A DNA stretch of 15,567 nt, taken from the NCBI GenBank assembly GCA_016939345.1, contig JAFGHG010000177.1, positions 1 to 15,567 on the forward strand, in the 5' to 3' direction. The notes beneath the pieces were generated by a model. The model ran no database searches, was not told where the DNA came from, and was given only the letters and a program-made list of their open reading frames with translations. The translations under genes and the position numbers were made by a program. The stretch comes from Candidatus Omnitrophota bacterium. Its GTDB lineage: Bacteria; Omnitrophota; Gorgyraeia; Duberdicusellales; 4484-171. Within the stretch, counting starts at the first letter, position 1. Every line of letters starts with the position of its first letter. Shown here piece after piece: positions 7,042 to 14,286 of the stretch.

Positions 7042-8370
7042 ATGTATCACTGCAGCGAGTGCGGTTATAAATCGATAAAATGGCTTGGCAAGTGTCCGAT
7101 GTGCGACGGCTGGGAAACTTTCGCCCAGGAAAATGAGGTAAAGGCTGATACCATAACAATTAAAAGTCCTCCCCGGCTTCTTAAAGGCATCGAAGAAAAT
7201 GATGCCCGGAGAATAACAACCGGCATGAGCCAGTTGGACAGGATACTTGGCGGCGGCCTTGTAGAAGGTTCGGTGATTTTGGTCGGAGGGGCTCCGGGAG
7301 TGGGCAAGTCTACGCTTTTGCTTGAGGTTTGCTCCAAGCTTTCTACAATTGATAAGACCCTTTATGTAAGTGCTGAAGAGTCGCCAGAGCAGATAAGTCT
7401 ACGTTCAAAAAGGCTTACTGACAATGATTACAGCAAAGTTTTCATATCCGGAGAGGACCAGCTTGAAAATATCTTTGAATACATAAAGGAAAACAACTTT
7501 AAGTTTGTAGTTATAGATTCTATTCAGGTAGTTAACCTGGCCTCGTCTGAAGGAGCTAAGGGAAGCATTTCCCAGATAAGGGCTTGTGCTGATTATCTTA
7601 CAAAAATAGCCAAGACTTTTGGTGTTGTTGTTTTGATAGTAGGCCATGTGACTAAGGATGGAGCCATTGCCGGTCCTAAGCTTCTTGAACATATAGTCGA
7701 TTGCGTTCTTTATTTTGAAGGAGAAATGCTTTCAAATTACCGGATTTTGAGGTCGATAAAAAACCGTTTTGGACCTACCGGCGACATCGCGGTCTTTGAA
7801 ATGAAGTCTTCGGGCCTGGTAGAGTTAAAAGAGATGACCGATATTTTCCTGCCCCACAGGGAAAGCTCTTTCTCGGGAAGCTGTGTGGTTTGTACTATAG
7901 AAGGTTTAAGGCCTATATTGATAGAGCTGCAGGCTTTAGCCAGCAGGGCTAATTTCGGTGTTCCCAGAAGAAGAAGCCTTGGTTTCGATTTTAACCGTTT
8001 TTCTCTCTTGATAGCTATAATCGAGAAAAGGCTGCGCATGTCTTTTTCCAGCGAAGATGTTTTTCTAAATGTCGCCGGAGGCATAAGAATCAATGATCCG
8101 GCAACAGACCTGGGAGCGATAATGGCAATAATCTCAAGCCTTAAAGATATGGACATCGCAGCCAGTACTGTTTTTATTGCCGAAGTAGGGCTAGCCGGTG
8201 AATTAAGGAGGGTAAATAATATAAATTTGCGCTTAAAAGAAGTTGAAAGGGCCGATTTTAAAAATTGTATTATTCCTGAATCAAACCTAAAGGAGGTGGA
8301 TAAGGCATTGAAGGTGAACTATCAGGGATATTCCAGCTTGAATGAAGTCGTTAAGGCCTTTTTTAAGTAA
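7042..8370 (+). CDS. radA: DNA repair/recombination ATPase RadA (Sms)
   Basis: RadA is a RecA-like, hexameric DnaB-type ATPase that promotes branch migration and processing of recombination intermediates. The 442 residues show an N-terminal C4 zinc finger (Cys4, Cys7, Cys18, Cys21), Walker A GGAPGVGKST (82-91), the diagnostic KNRFG motif (240-244), and a C-terminal Lon-protease-like domain (about 270-442) that is structural, not proteolytic. ATG 7042 is the only reasonable start: an in-frame TAG lies at 7024-7026 and the zinc finger begins at residue 4, so the protein has a very short N-terminus. The ribosome site is weak (TTAGGT at 7027-7032) and lies at the end of the upstream repeat element. 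Position after clpC, with an insertion, follows the Bacillus order. Confidence 0.97.
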   Translation: MYHCSECGYKSIKWLGKCPMCDGWETFAQENEVKADTITIKSPPRLLKGIEENDARRITTGMSQLDRILGGGLVEGSVILVGGAPGVGKSTLLLEVCSKLSTIDKTLYVSAEESPEQISLRSKRLTDNDYSKVFISGEDQLENIFEYIKENNFKFVVIDSIQVVNLASSEGAKGSISQIRACADYLTKIAKTFGVVVLIVGHVTKDGAIAGPKLLEHIVDCVLYFEGEMLSNYRILRSIKNRFGPTGDIAVFEMKSSGLVELKEMTDIFLPHRESSFSGSCVVCTIEGLRPILIELQALASRANFGVPRRRSLGFDFNRFSLLIAIIEKRLRMSFSSEDVFLNVAGGIRINDPATDLGAIMAIISSLKDMDIAASTVFIAEVGLAGELRRVNNINLRLKEVERADFKNCIIPESNLKEVDKALKVNYQGYSSLNEVVKAFFK

Positions 8371-8381
8371 ATTTTTTTTTT

Positions 8382-8410
8382 AATGATTTAATTTTTTCTG
8401 GTCAATCATT
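8382..8410. other. Weak inverted repeat in the radA-yacL spacer
   Basis: The 53-base spacer starts with a T-run (8372-8381) right after the radA stop. It also holds AATGATT (8382-8388) and its exact complement AATCATT (8404-8410), separated by 15 bases and placed just before the strong GAGGAGGT of the next gene. The stem is only 7 bp, AT-rich, and lies after the T-run, so it does not fit an intrinsic terminator for radA. It may be chance or a weak structure affecting initiation. Confidence 0.2.
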
Positions 8411-8423
8411 TGAGGAGGTTTAA

Positions 8424-9410
8424 ATGATAACTTTAATTTTTTTAAGAGTGTTATTCGTTCTTATTTTCGGGGCTATGGGTTATTCTCTCGGCGGAGAAAA
8501 GGCTATTCTTCTAGCAAGTATTGGGGCTGGCATTGGAATAGTCATAGTTCTTTTTGAGACTTTTGCCCGCCAGGTTTCATTAAAAGGGCTGTCCAGCGCA
8601 GTATTTGGGATTTTTTTGGGTCTTTTAATAGCCTGGGTTCTGGGAGAGACTTTGAACCAGCTGCCATTAAGAGAAGATATACCTCATGATTTCATTGATA
8701 ACACCAAGATGTTCGTTACCTTCGTCTTTGTTTACCTAGGTCTTACTCTCGGAATAAAAGGCAAGGATGAATTTAACCTGGTAATACCTTATGTAAAGTT
8801 TAAACGCCAGGAGTTGAAAGAGGAATCGATTGTAATCGATACCAGCAGTATCATCGACGGAAGAATCCTGGATATAGTAAAGACTAAATTCATCGAAGCA
8901 AAGTTTGTGGTTCCCCGTTTCGTGCTTAATGAACTTCATGCACTGGCTGATTCAACCGATCACATGAAACGCCAAAAAGGAAAACGGGGCATAGAAATAC
9001 TTCACGCTTTAAAGAAAGAGCAAAATATTGAAGTCCAGGTCCTGGATCAGAGTATTGACGATGTAAAGAGCGTAGACGAGAAGATCGTGCGTCTGGCCCA
9101 GCACCTTGATTCTAAGGTCTTGACTACTGATTATAATCTAAACCGCATAGCCCAGCTTCAGGGAGTCAATGTTTTAAATATCAATGATCTGGCCAATGCT
9201 CTTAAGCCGACTTTTGTTGCCGGTCAGAAATTTTCTTTGAAATTGATCAAGGAAGGAAAAGAGCACAATCAGGCAATAGGCTATCTGGAAGACGGGACTA
9301 TGGTCGTAGTTGAAGGCGCCAAGCGCCTGATCGGCAAGACCGTCACAGTAGAAGTATCCTCGGTTCTTCAAAGCTCAAGCGGCCGGATTGTTTTTACAAA
9401 GATTTCTTGA
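8424..9410 (+). CDS. yacL: YacL-type membrane PIN/TRAM-domain protein
   Basis: The 328 residues start with several hydrophobic segments (roughly 1-110, about four membrane passes). A PIN-like nuclease domain follows (about 135-260) and then a C-terminal TRAM domain (about 269-327), a predicted RNA-binding fold. The PIN acidic residues are in place: Asp139 in VIDTSS, Asp145 in IIDGR, Glu170 in LNELHAL and Asp236 in TTDYN. The family is widespread and sits next to radA/disA and ispD in Firmicutes. A membrane-bound ribonuclease role is inferred from the domains; the physiological target is unknown. ATG 8424 is supported by GAGGAGGT at 8412-8419. disA is not between radA and this gene. Confidence 0.92.
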   Translation: MITLIFLRVLFVLIFGAMGYSLGGEKAILLASIGAGIGIVIVLFETFARQVSLKGLSSAVFGIFLGLLIAWVLGETLNQLPLREDIPHDFIDNTKMFVTFVFVYLGLTLGIKGKDEFNLVIPYVKFKRQELKEESIVIDTSSIIDGRILDIVKTKFIEAKFVVPRFVLNELHALADSTDHMKRQKGKRGIEILHALKKEQNIEVQVLDQSIDDVKSVDEKIVRLAQHLDSKVLTTDYNLNRIAQLQGVNVLNINDLANALKPTFVAGQKFSLKLIKEGKEHNQAIGYLEDGTMVVVEGAKRLIGKTVTVEVSSVLQSSSGRIVFTKIS

Positions 9411-9423
9411 GCAGAATATCTAA

Positions 9424-10110
9424 ATGAATATCGCAGCTATAATAGTATGCGCCGGCTCTGGCAGGAGGCTGGGTAAGACTGACAAGACTACTTTGAGCTT
9501 ATCGGCAAAGCCGCTTTTTTATCATTCTTTTTGTTTGTTTGCAGGCATAAAACAGATAAAAAATATAGTTTTGGTCATGCAGGATAAGCATATATCTTTA
9601 GCTAAGAAATTAATTAGCCCTTATAAAGCCAAAAAGCTCGGGGTCTTTTTTGTTAAAGGAGGCCCGAGGCGCCAGGACTCAGTAAAAAACGGCCTGGGTT
9701 TTTTAGGCGATGACATAGATTATGTGCTTATTCACGACGGGGCCCGGCCGCTTGCCAGCAGGAAATTGGTTTTAAATATAATCAAAGAGCTTAAAAAAAA
9801 TCAGGCAGTGATCTGTGCTTTAAAACCCAGGGATACATTGAAGTTTGTGGGTAAGAAAGGCTATGCAAGGAAGACTCTGGACAGGGATAAGATAGTTTCT
9901 GTGCAGACTCCTCAGGCTTTTAGAAAGGAATTGATACTCAGGGCTTTTGATAAGAGAGGTAAAAAATATTTATTTGACGATGCTCAGGCAGTTGAATCTT
10001 TAGGAGTTAAAGTTAAGGTTATAGAGGGAGAAAGGACAAACATAAAAATAACTTACCCTGAAGATGTAGAGATAGCAAAAGCAATAATAGGGTGTAGGGT
10101 AAAGGGATAA
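9424..10110 (+). CDS. ispD: 2-C-methyl-D-erythritol 4-phosphate cytidylyltransferase IspD
   Basis: IspD joins MEP to CTP to give CDP-methylerythritol, the third step of the MEP isoprenoid pathway. The 228 residues carry the N-terminal nucleotide-binding loop AGSGRRLG (10-17) with nearby Lys18 and Lys21, the HDGARP motif (104-109), and a C-terminal block DDAQAVESLG followed by NIKITYPEDVEIA. The segment after the glycine loop reads DKTTLSL where many homologues have PKQYL, so the usual Gln is Thr. The start lies 13 bases after yacL and has no clear Shine-Dalgarno. The final residues (about CRVKG) and the stop codon fall in the left part of a heptamer hairpin, suggesting that the C-terminus was altered by the repeat. 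Confidence 0.95.
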   Translation: MNIAAIIVCAGSGRRLGKTDKTTLSLSAKPLFYHSFCLFAGIKQIKNIVLVMQDKHISLAKKLISPYKAKKLGVFFVKGGPRRQDSVKNGLGFLGDDIDYVLIHDGARPLASRKLVLNIIKELKKNQAVICALKPRDTLKFVGKKGYARKTLDRDKIVSVQTPQAFRKELILRAFDKRGKKYLFDDAQAVESLGVKVKVIEGERTNIKITYPEDVEIAKAIIGCRVKG

Positions 10111-10154
10111 GGGTAAGGGGGGAAGAAAACCCCATACCCTAATCCCTAGTCCCT
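10096..10154. repeat. AGGG heptamer hairpin overlapping the ispD stop codon
   Basis: The left arm 10096-10120 reads as 7-base units AGGGTAA, AGGGATA, AGGGTAA, GGGG. The right arm 10130-10154 is its imperfect complement, with reversed units AGGGACT, AGGGATT, AGGGTAT, GGGG. The inner 18 bases of each arm (10103-10120 and 10130-10147) match at 16 positions, around a 9-base loop GGAAGAAAA. The ispD stop TAA (10108-10110) is inside the left arm, and ispF starts 18 bases after the right arm. No T-run follows, so it does not look like a standard terminator. It may act as an mRNA processing or stability hairpin, or be a dispersed repeat. Confidence 0.75.
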
Positions 10155-10171
10155 GAATTCATTAGGATGTA

Positions 10172-10666
10172 ATGAAGGAGTACAGGGTTGGTTTTGGTTT
10201 TGATGTTCACAGGATAAGCAAAAAGAAAAAAAAGCTTATTCTGGGCGGATCAGTTATCCCTTGCCCTTTCGGCCTTGAGGCTGTTTCTGACGGCGATGTA
10301 GTCCTGCATGCTATAAGCGATGCCCTTTGCGGAGCAACGGTAATAGGCGATATCGGAGACTATTTTCCTCCTGAAGACAAGTCTTGCAAGAACATTGACA
10401 GCAAATTGATAGTTAAGGAGATTTTAAAAAAGACTTCTAAAAACTTCAAAACAGTTAACCTGGACATCACGATTATTGCCGAAAAACCAAGGCTTATAAA
10501 ATATAAGAAGAGAATAATTTCATCGCTAAGAAAGATAATTTCCGTAAAGAACATTAATTTAAAGATTAAATCTAAGGAGGGATTGTCAATTCTAGGGGGT
10601 GTTAATGCCATGGCCTGTGTGGTCATAGTTTTGATGAAAAGAGCCAAAGCTTTCAAAAATGCTTAA
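10172..10666 (+). CDS. ispF: 2-C-methyl-D-erythritol 2,4-cyclodiphosphate synthase IspF
   Basis: IspF converts CDP-methylerythritol 2-phosphate into the cyclic diphosphate MEcPP in the MEP pathway, acting as a trimer with one metal per active site. The 164 residues contain the metal ligands Asp11 and His13 in GFGFDVHR and His46 in SDGDVVLHAISDAL. Also visible are GDIGDYFPP, AEKPRL, and a C-terminal EGLSILGG segment in place of the commoner EG-G-G-GRGEG region. ATG 10172 gives the usual N-terminus just before GFGFDVH. It has only a short AGGA at 10164-10167 upstream, so initiation may be weak or influenced by the preceding hairpin. Its stop overlaps the cysS start by 8 bases. IspE, the intervening enzyme, is not in the window. 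Confidence 0.96.
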   Translation: MKEYRVGFGFDVHRISKKKKKLILGGSVIPCPFGLEAVSDGDVVLHAISDALCGATVIGDIGDYFPPEDKSCKNIDSKLIVKEILKKTSKNFKTVNLDITIIAEKPRLIKYKKRIISSLRKIISVKNINLKIKSKEGLSILGGVNAMACVVIVLMKRAKAFKNA

Positions 10667-12086
10667 GATATACAATGCTATTACAAGATCAAAGCAGGAA
10701 TTCAGGCCTTTAAAGGGCAAAGAAGTCAAGATGTATACCTGCGGGGTAACCGTATATGACGATTGTCATATAGGCCATGCCCGTTCTCTTTGCATTTTTG
10801 AGATTATAAGAAGATATCTTGTTTTCAGAGGATATAAAGTCAATTTTGTGAGAAATATAACCGATGTTGACGATAAAATAATCAATAAAGCCAGGATATG
10901 GGCAAAAGAGCAGGGTATATCCTTGCAGGAAGCTTTTGTTAAGGTTGGTAGGACTTATATAGAAAGTTATTATAATGATTTGGCTGCTTTGGGCTTACCT
11001 TCTGCCGATGCCGAACCAAAGGCTACCGAAAACATCAAAGAGATGCAGAATTATATACAAGCCCTGATAGACAAAGGCTTTGCTTATGAAAAAGAAGACG
11101 GCATTTATTTTTCTACTAAAAAAGACCTAAAGTACGGCGGCCTTTCCGGTAATATAATTGAACAGATGCTTTCTGATGTTTCTGATTTTTCTAAAGAAGA
11201 TGCTCTTGATTTTGCTCTTTGGAAAAAAGCCAAAGATGATGAGCCGTTCTGGGATAGCCCCTGGGGCAAGGGAAGGCCGGGCTGGCATATAGAGTGTTCA
11301 GTTATGAGCCAGAAATTTTTAAATACTGATACTCTGGATATCCACGGAGGAGGCAGAGATTTGATTTTTCCCCATCATGAAAATGAGCGCGCCCAGGCCG
11401 AAAGTTTAACCTCAAAGCCCTTTGCCAGATATTGGATTCATCATGGTTTGCTGACGATCAATGGACAGAAGATGGCCAAGTCTCTTGGAAATTTTGTTAC
11501 CATCAAAGATGTGCTAAAAAAATATCCTGCCGATATTTTAAAGATTTTTTATTTTCAAGCCCACTATAGCAGCCCGGTTGATTTTTCCTGGGAAAAGATG
11601 GATGAAGCAAAGAAAGCTTATGAACGGATTTATATACTCCTTTCCAGGCTTGACAAGTATTTAGAAGGGAGGTTTATAGATAAAAAAATACCTTTTGCCG
11701 ATAAAGGAAAGAATGTATATTTTCTCGATGAATTTATAGAAGAGATGGACGATGACTTTAATATGCCGAAAGGCCTAGGCGTATTTTTTAATTTAGTCAG
11801 CGCCTGTAATGAATTGCTTGATGGCAGCGATAAGGAGAAAGATGAGAAATTAGCTTATGCCAGAGAGGCGATCAAAGAGATGTCTGATATTTTTTCCTTT
11901 TCCTTCAGTATCAATACGCCGGCTGGAATCAGTGACCAGGAGATAGAGGAAAAGATAAGGATAAGAAATATAAATAAAGCGCAAAAGAATTATAAGCAAG
12001 CCGACAAGATACGAAGCGATCTGGATTCGCTGGGGATAATACTTGAAGATACAAAGGATGGTACCACATGGCGAAGAAAAATCTAA
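10659..12086 (+). CDS. cysS: Cysteinyl-tRNA synthetase CysS
   Basis: CysS charges tRNA-Cys with cysteine in the cytoplasm. It is a class I aminoacyl-tRNA synthetase of 475 residues, normal length. The HIGH motif is at 37-40 in CHIGHARS. The KMSKS loop appears as KMAKS at 271-275, with Ala in the variable third position. The active-site zinc ligands are predicted as Cys28, Cys213, His239 and Glu243, by comparison with E. coli CysRS. The C-terminus has the typical helical NKAQKNYKQADKIRSDLDSLGI ending as two short runs, then WRRKI. The start overlaps ispF by 8 bases. The last 19 bases overlap tmk. A Bacillus-type cysE or mrnC neighbour is absent. Confidence 0.97.
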   Translation: MLKIYNAITRSKQEFRPLKGKEVKMYTCGVTVYDDCHIGHARSLCIFEIIRRYLVFRGYKVNFVRNITDVDDKIINKARIWAKEQGISLQEAFVKVGRTYIESYYNDLAALGLPSADAEPKATENIKEMQNYIQALIDKGFAYEKEDGIYFSTKKDLKYGGLSGNIIEQMLSDVSDFSKEDALDFALWKKAKDDEPFWDSPWGKGRPGWHIECSVMSQKFLNTDTLDIHGGGRDLIFPHHENERAQAESLTSKPFARYWIHHGLLTINGQKMAKSLGNFVTIKDVLKKYPADILKIFYFQAHYSSPVDFSWEKMDEAKKAYERIYILLSRLDKYLEGRFIDKKIPFADKGKNVYFLDEFIEEMDDDFNMPKGLGVFFNLVSACNELLDGSDKEKDEKLAYAREAIKEMSDIFSFSFSINTPAGISDQEIEEKIRIRNINKAQKNYKQADKIRSDLDSLGIILEDTKDGTTWRRKI

Positions 12087-12724
12087 GCAGTAGGGCGGCT
12101 TTTATTACAATAGAAGGTCTTGAAGGCAGCGGCAAAAGCAGCGTAATAAGCTACTTAAGCAGTTTTCTTAAAAAAAGAGGATTTAGGGTGAAAGTTTTTC
12201 GCGAGCCAGGTTCGACCTGTGTCGGAGAAAAGATAAGAGAAATCCTGCTTGATAAGAAAAACAGCAGGCTTAGTGTCCATACCGAGTTGCTTTTATATCT
12301 GGCTGCAAGGACTCAATTAATAGAAGAGAAATTGTTCAAGGCCTTAGGCCTTTTTGATATAGTAATCTGCGACCGCTTTTTTGATTCTACTCTGGTCTAC
12401 CAGGGTTTTGGTCTGGGTTTGGGTAAAATAGCAGAGTCTTCAGTAAAGATGTTTTCTTTGGGGCTAGATCCCGATTTGACCTTGGTCCTCGATACAGAAC
12501 CGCTGAAGGGATTAAGACGGCTTAAAAAAAAGGACAGGATAGAATCAAGACCGCTTACCTTTCATAGCCGGCTGCGCAAAGGTTACCTGGCCCTGGCTGA
12601 AAAATTTCCTAAAAGAATAAAAGTCATAAATGCCGGCGGCAGCTTAGAAGATATTTTTCCACAGGTTTCAAAACAGATAGACATTTTCCTATCCCGATAT
12701 GCAAGAAAGAGAATTAATCCTTGA
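12068..12724 (+). CDS. tmk: Thymidylate kinase
   Basis: Tmk phosphorylates dTMP to dTDP, an essential step toward dTTP. The 218 residues show the P-loop IEGLEGSGKSS (15-25), the REPGST motif (45-50; many homologues have EPGGT), the DRFFDSTLVYQG segment from Asp102, and a LID region with KDRIESR and FHSRLRKGYLAL. The LID has several basic residues, while the P-loop lacks the extra Arg seen in some type I enzymes; I do not assign a subtype. ATG 12068 is preceded by AAAGGA about 9 bases upstream and overlaps cysS by 19 bases. The 3' end overlaps holB by 26 bases. The tmk-holB-ricT order matches Firmicutes, though the yaaQ and yaaR genes found there are missing. Confidence 0.96.
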   Translation: MAKKNLSSRAAFITIEGLEGSGKSSVISYLSSFLKKRGFRVKVFREPGSTCVGEKIREILLDKKNSRLSVHTELLLYLAARTQLIEEKLFKALGLFDIVICDRFFDSTLVYQGFGLGLGKIAESSVKMFSLGLDPDLTLVLDTEPLKGLRRLKKKDRIESRPLTFHSRLRKGYLALAEKFPKRIKVINAGGSLEDIFPQVSKQIDIFLSRYARKRINP

Positions 12725-13478
12725 TTATTTCAGAGTCCTGCAGAAAAAAAACCTTTTAGGTTTTTCATATCTTTTTCTGGGAGATAATTACAATCTTATT
12801 GTAGAGATCCTAAAATTGATAAGCTGTAAGGATGAAAATCCTCCCTGTGATTCCTGTTATAGCTGTAAGCAGATAAAAGAATTAAACCATCCTGACCTTT
12901 TCATAATAGAACCTGAGGGTTTTAATATCAAAATAGAGGCTGTCCGCCAGGGGATAGGCTTTCTATCTTTAAGGAGTTTTTCTTTGCCTAAGAAAGTCTT
13001 GCTTATAAAAGATGCCCAGGCTTTCAGTCTGCCTGCAGCCAACGCCTTTTTAAAGACTCTTGAAGAACCGCCTAAAAATTCTTTTATCGGGCTTTGTGCT
13101 TCTTCTTTAGAGGGCCTGCCTGAAACTATTATCTCGCGCTGCCGAAAGATATTTCTGCCTTTTATCCAAGAAGAGCAAGAACTGGAGGAATGCGGGCAGG
13201 TATTGAGTTTTTTAAGAGGGAAAGACATGGTTTTTAGAGACAGGAAGAAGTTTGTTTCTTTTCTTTGGTCTTTTATCCTTATTTTAAGAGAAGATATCAC
13301 ATCGGGTATTGGCAATAGAAATAATAGGTTGCTTAAGGATAGGGAGTGTGAGATAATTCTAAGTTCTTACCGCCGGCAGGAAAAATGCTTATTGCTGGAG
13401 GAATTACTAAAGATTTATCAGGTTTCTAAGACGGTAAATGTCAATTTAGCCCTTAATTTATTAAAAAATAGATTATAG
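12699..13478 (+). CDS. holB: DNA polymerase III delta-prime subunit HolB
   Basis: This is a clamp-loader subunit of the replicative DNA polymerase. The 259 residues show the clamp-loader AAA+ fold pattern: a cysteine cluster Cys43, Cys50, Cys53, Cys56 (zinc module), a conserved region with EAVRQ and KKVLLIKDAQAFS, the NAFLKTLEEPP block, and an SRC sensor motif (146-148). There is no functional Walker A; the segment after YLFLGD lacks GxGKT, as expected for delta-prime and unlike DnaX (gamma/tau). The C-terminal half is poorly conserved, which is normal. The start overlaps tmk by 26 bases and has no visible Shine-Dalgarno, so coupling is likely. A slightly downstream start cannot be excluded. 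Confidence 0.92.
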   Translation: MQERELILDYFRVLQKKNLLGFSYLFLGDNYNLIVEILKLISCKDENPPCDSCYSCKQIKELNHPDLFIIEPEGFNIKIEAVRQGIGFLSLRSFSLPKKVLLIKDAQAFSLPAANAFLKTLEEPPKNSFIGLCASSLEGLPETIISRCRKIFLPFIQEEQELEECGQVLSFLRGKDMVFRDRKKFVSFLWSFILILREDITSGIGNRNNRLLKDRECEIILSSYRRQEKCLLLEELLKIYQVSKTVNVNLALNLLKNRL

Positions 13479-13488
13479 AGAGGTAAAA

Positions 13489-14286
13489 ATGAAAGTGGCA
13501 TTAGTCAGATTAAGAGAAGCCGGCCAGCTTATGACTTATCAGGTAAGCGAGGACCTCAATGTCCATGATTACGTAGTGGTCGAAGCCGATAGAGGTATGG
13601 ATTATGGAGAAATAATAGAGATAAGCGATGTCACAACCAGCGCTGATTCTGATTCCGATAAAGAGTCGGCTTTTAAAAAGATAATCCGCAAACTTTCTCC
13701 CGAGGACCTTGCCCAGATAAAAACCAATAAACAGGAAGCTAAAGATGCCATGAAGCTTTGCGCCCGGAAGATGAGGGAGTACAAGCTTAACATGAAACTT
13801 GTTGATGCCGAATATTCCTTTGATAAAAAGAAGATAGTATTCTATTTTACCTCTGAAGGCCGGATAGATTTCAGAGAGCTGGTCAAGGAGCTGGCAAAGA
13901 TTTTTAAGATAAGAATAGAAATGCGCCAGATAGGAGTAAGAGACGAAGCCAGGCTTTTTGGTGGCATCGGGCCTTGCGGACAGGGTCTATGCTGCTGCAG
14001 GTTTTTAAAGAATTTTGAACCAGTCAGCATGAAAATGGCTAAAACCCAGAAGCTTCCTCTAACCTCCGGTAAGATCTCAGGGATTTGCGGAAGGTTGATG
14101 TGCTGTCTTTCTTATGAATATAAAAACTACCGCGAGCTTTCAAAAGGCCTGCCCAAAGAAGGCCAGTCTCTTAATACTGCTCAGGGCAAAGGCAAGGTTT
14201 TATCTGTAAACGTATTGAAGAGAGTTGCCTATGTTGAACTTGAGGACGGAAGACTGGAGAAAGTCGATTTTGAAGAGAATGCATAA
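13489..14286 (+). CDS. ricT: PSP1-domain protein RicT (YaaT)
   Basis: RicT is a PSP1 C-terminal-domain protein. In Bacillus it acts with RicA and RicF (the Y-complex, carrying Fe-S clusters) and affects mRNA processing through RNase Y, sporulation and competence. The 265 residues show the PSP1 core from about 60 to 155. They then show two cysteine clusters: GPCGQGLCCCR (Cys163, Cys168-170) and GICGRLMCCLSYEY (Cys200, Cys205, Cys206). A further Cys91 lies in KLCARKM. These cysteines are candidate Fe-S ligands. The start has AGAGAGGT at 13477-13484, 10 bases after holB. No ricA or ricF is in the window, so partners would be elsewhere or absent. The metG start overlaps the 3' end by 8 bases. Confidence 0.94.
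   Translation: MKVALVRLREAGQLMTYQVSEDLNVHDYVVVEADRGMDYGEIIEISDVTTSADSDSDKESAFKKIIRKLSPEDLAQIKTNKQEAKDAMKLCARKMREYKLNMKLVDAEYSFDKKKIVFYFTSEGRIDFRELVKELAKIFKIRIEMRQIGVRDEARLFGGIGPCGQGLCCCRFLKNFEPVSMKMAKTQKLPLTSGKISGICGRLMCCLSYEYKNYRELSKGLPKEGQSLNTAQGKGKVLSVNVLKRVAYVELEDGRLEKVDFEENA

Noticed and set aside
8371..8410. Intrinsic terminator after radA
   Set aside because: A T-run follows the stop codon, but no GC-rich stem precedes it; the short inverted repeat present is AT-rich and lies after the T-run.
10096..10154. Rho-independent terminator after ispD
   Set aside because: The stem is long and GC-rich, but it is followed by AGTCCCTGAATTC with no U-run, and ispF-cysS continue without an obvious new promoter.
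10174..10180. GAAGGAG as the Shine-Dalgarno of ispF
   Set aside because: It lies after ATG 10172, and any in-frame start it could serve would remove the metal-binding GFGFDVH segment.
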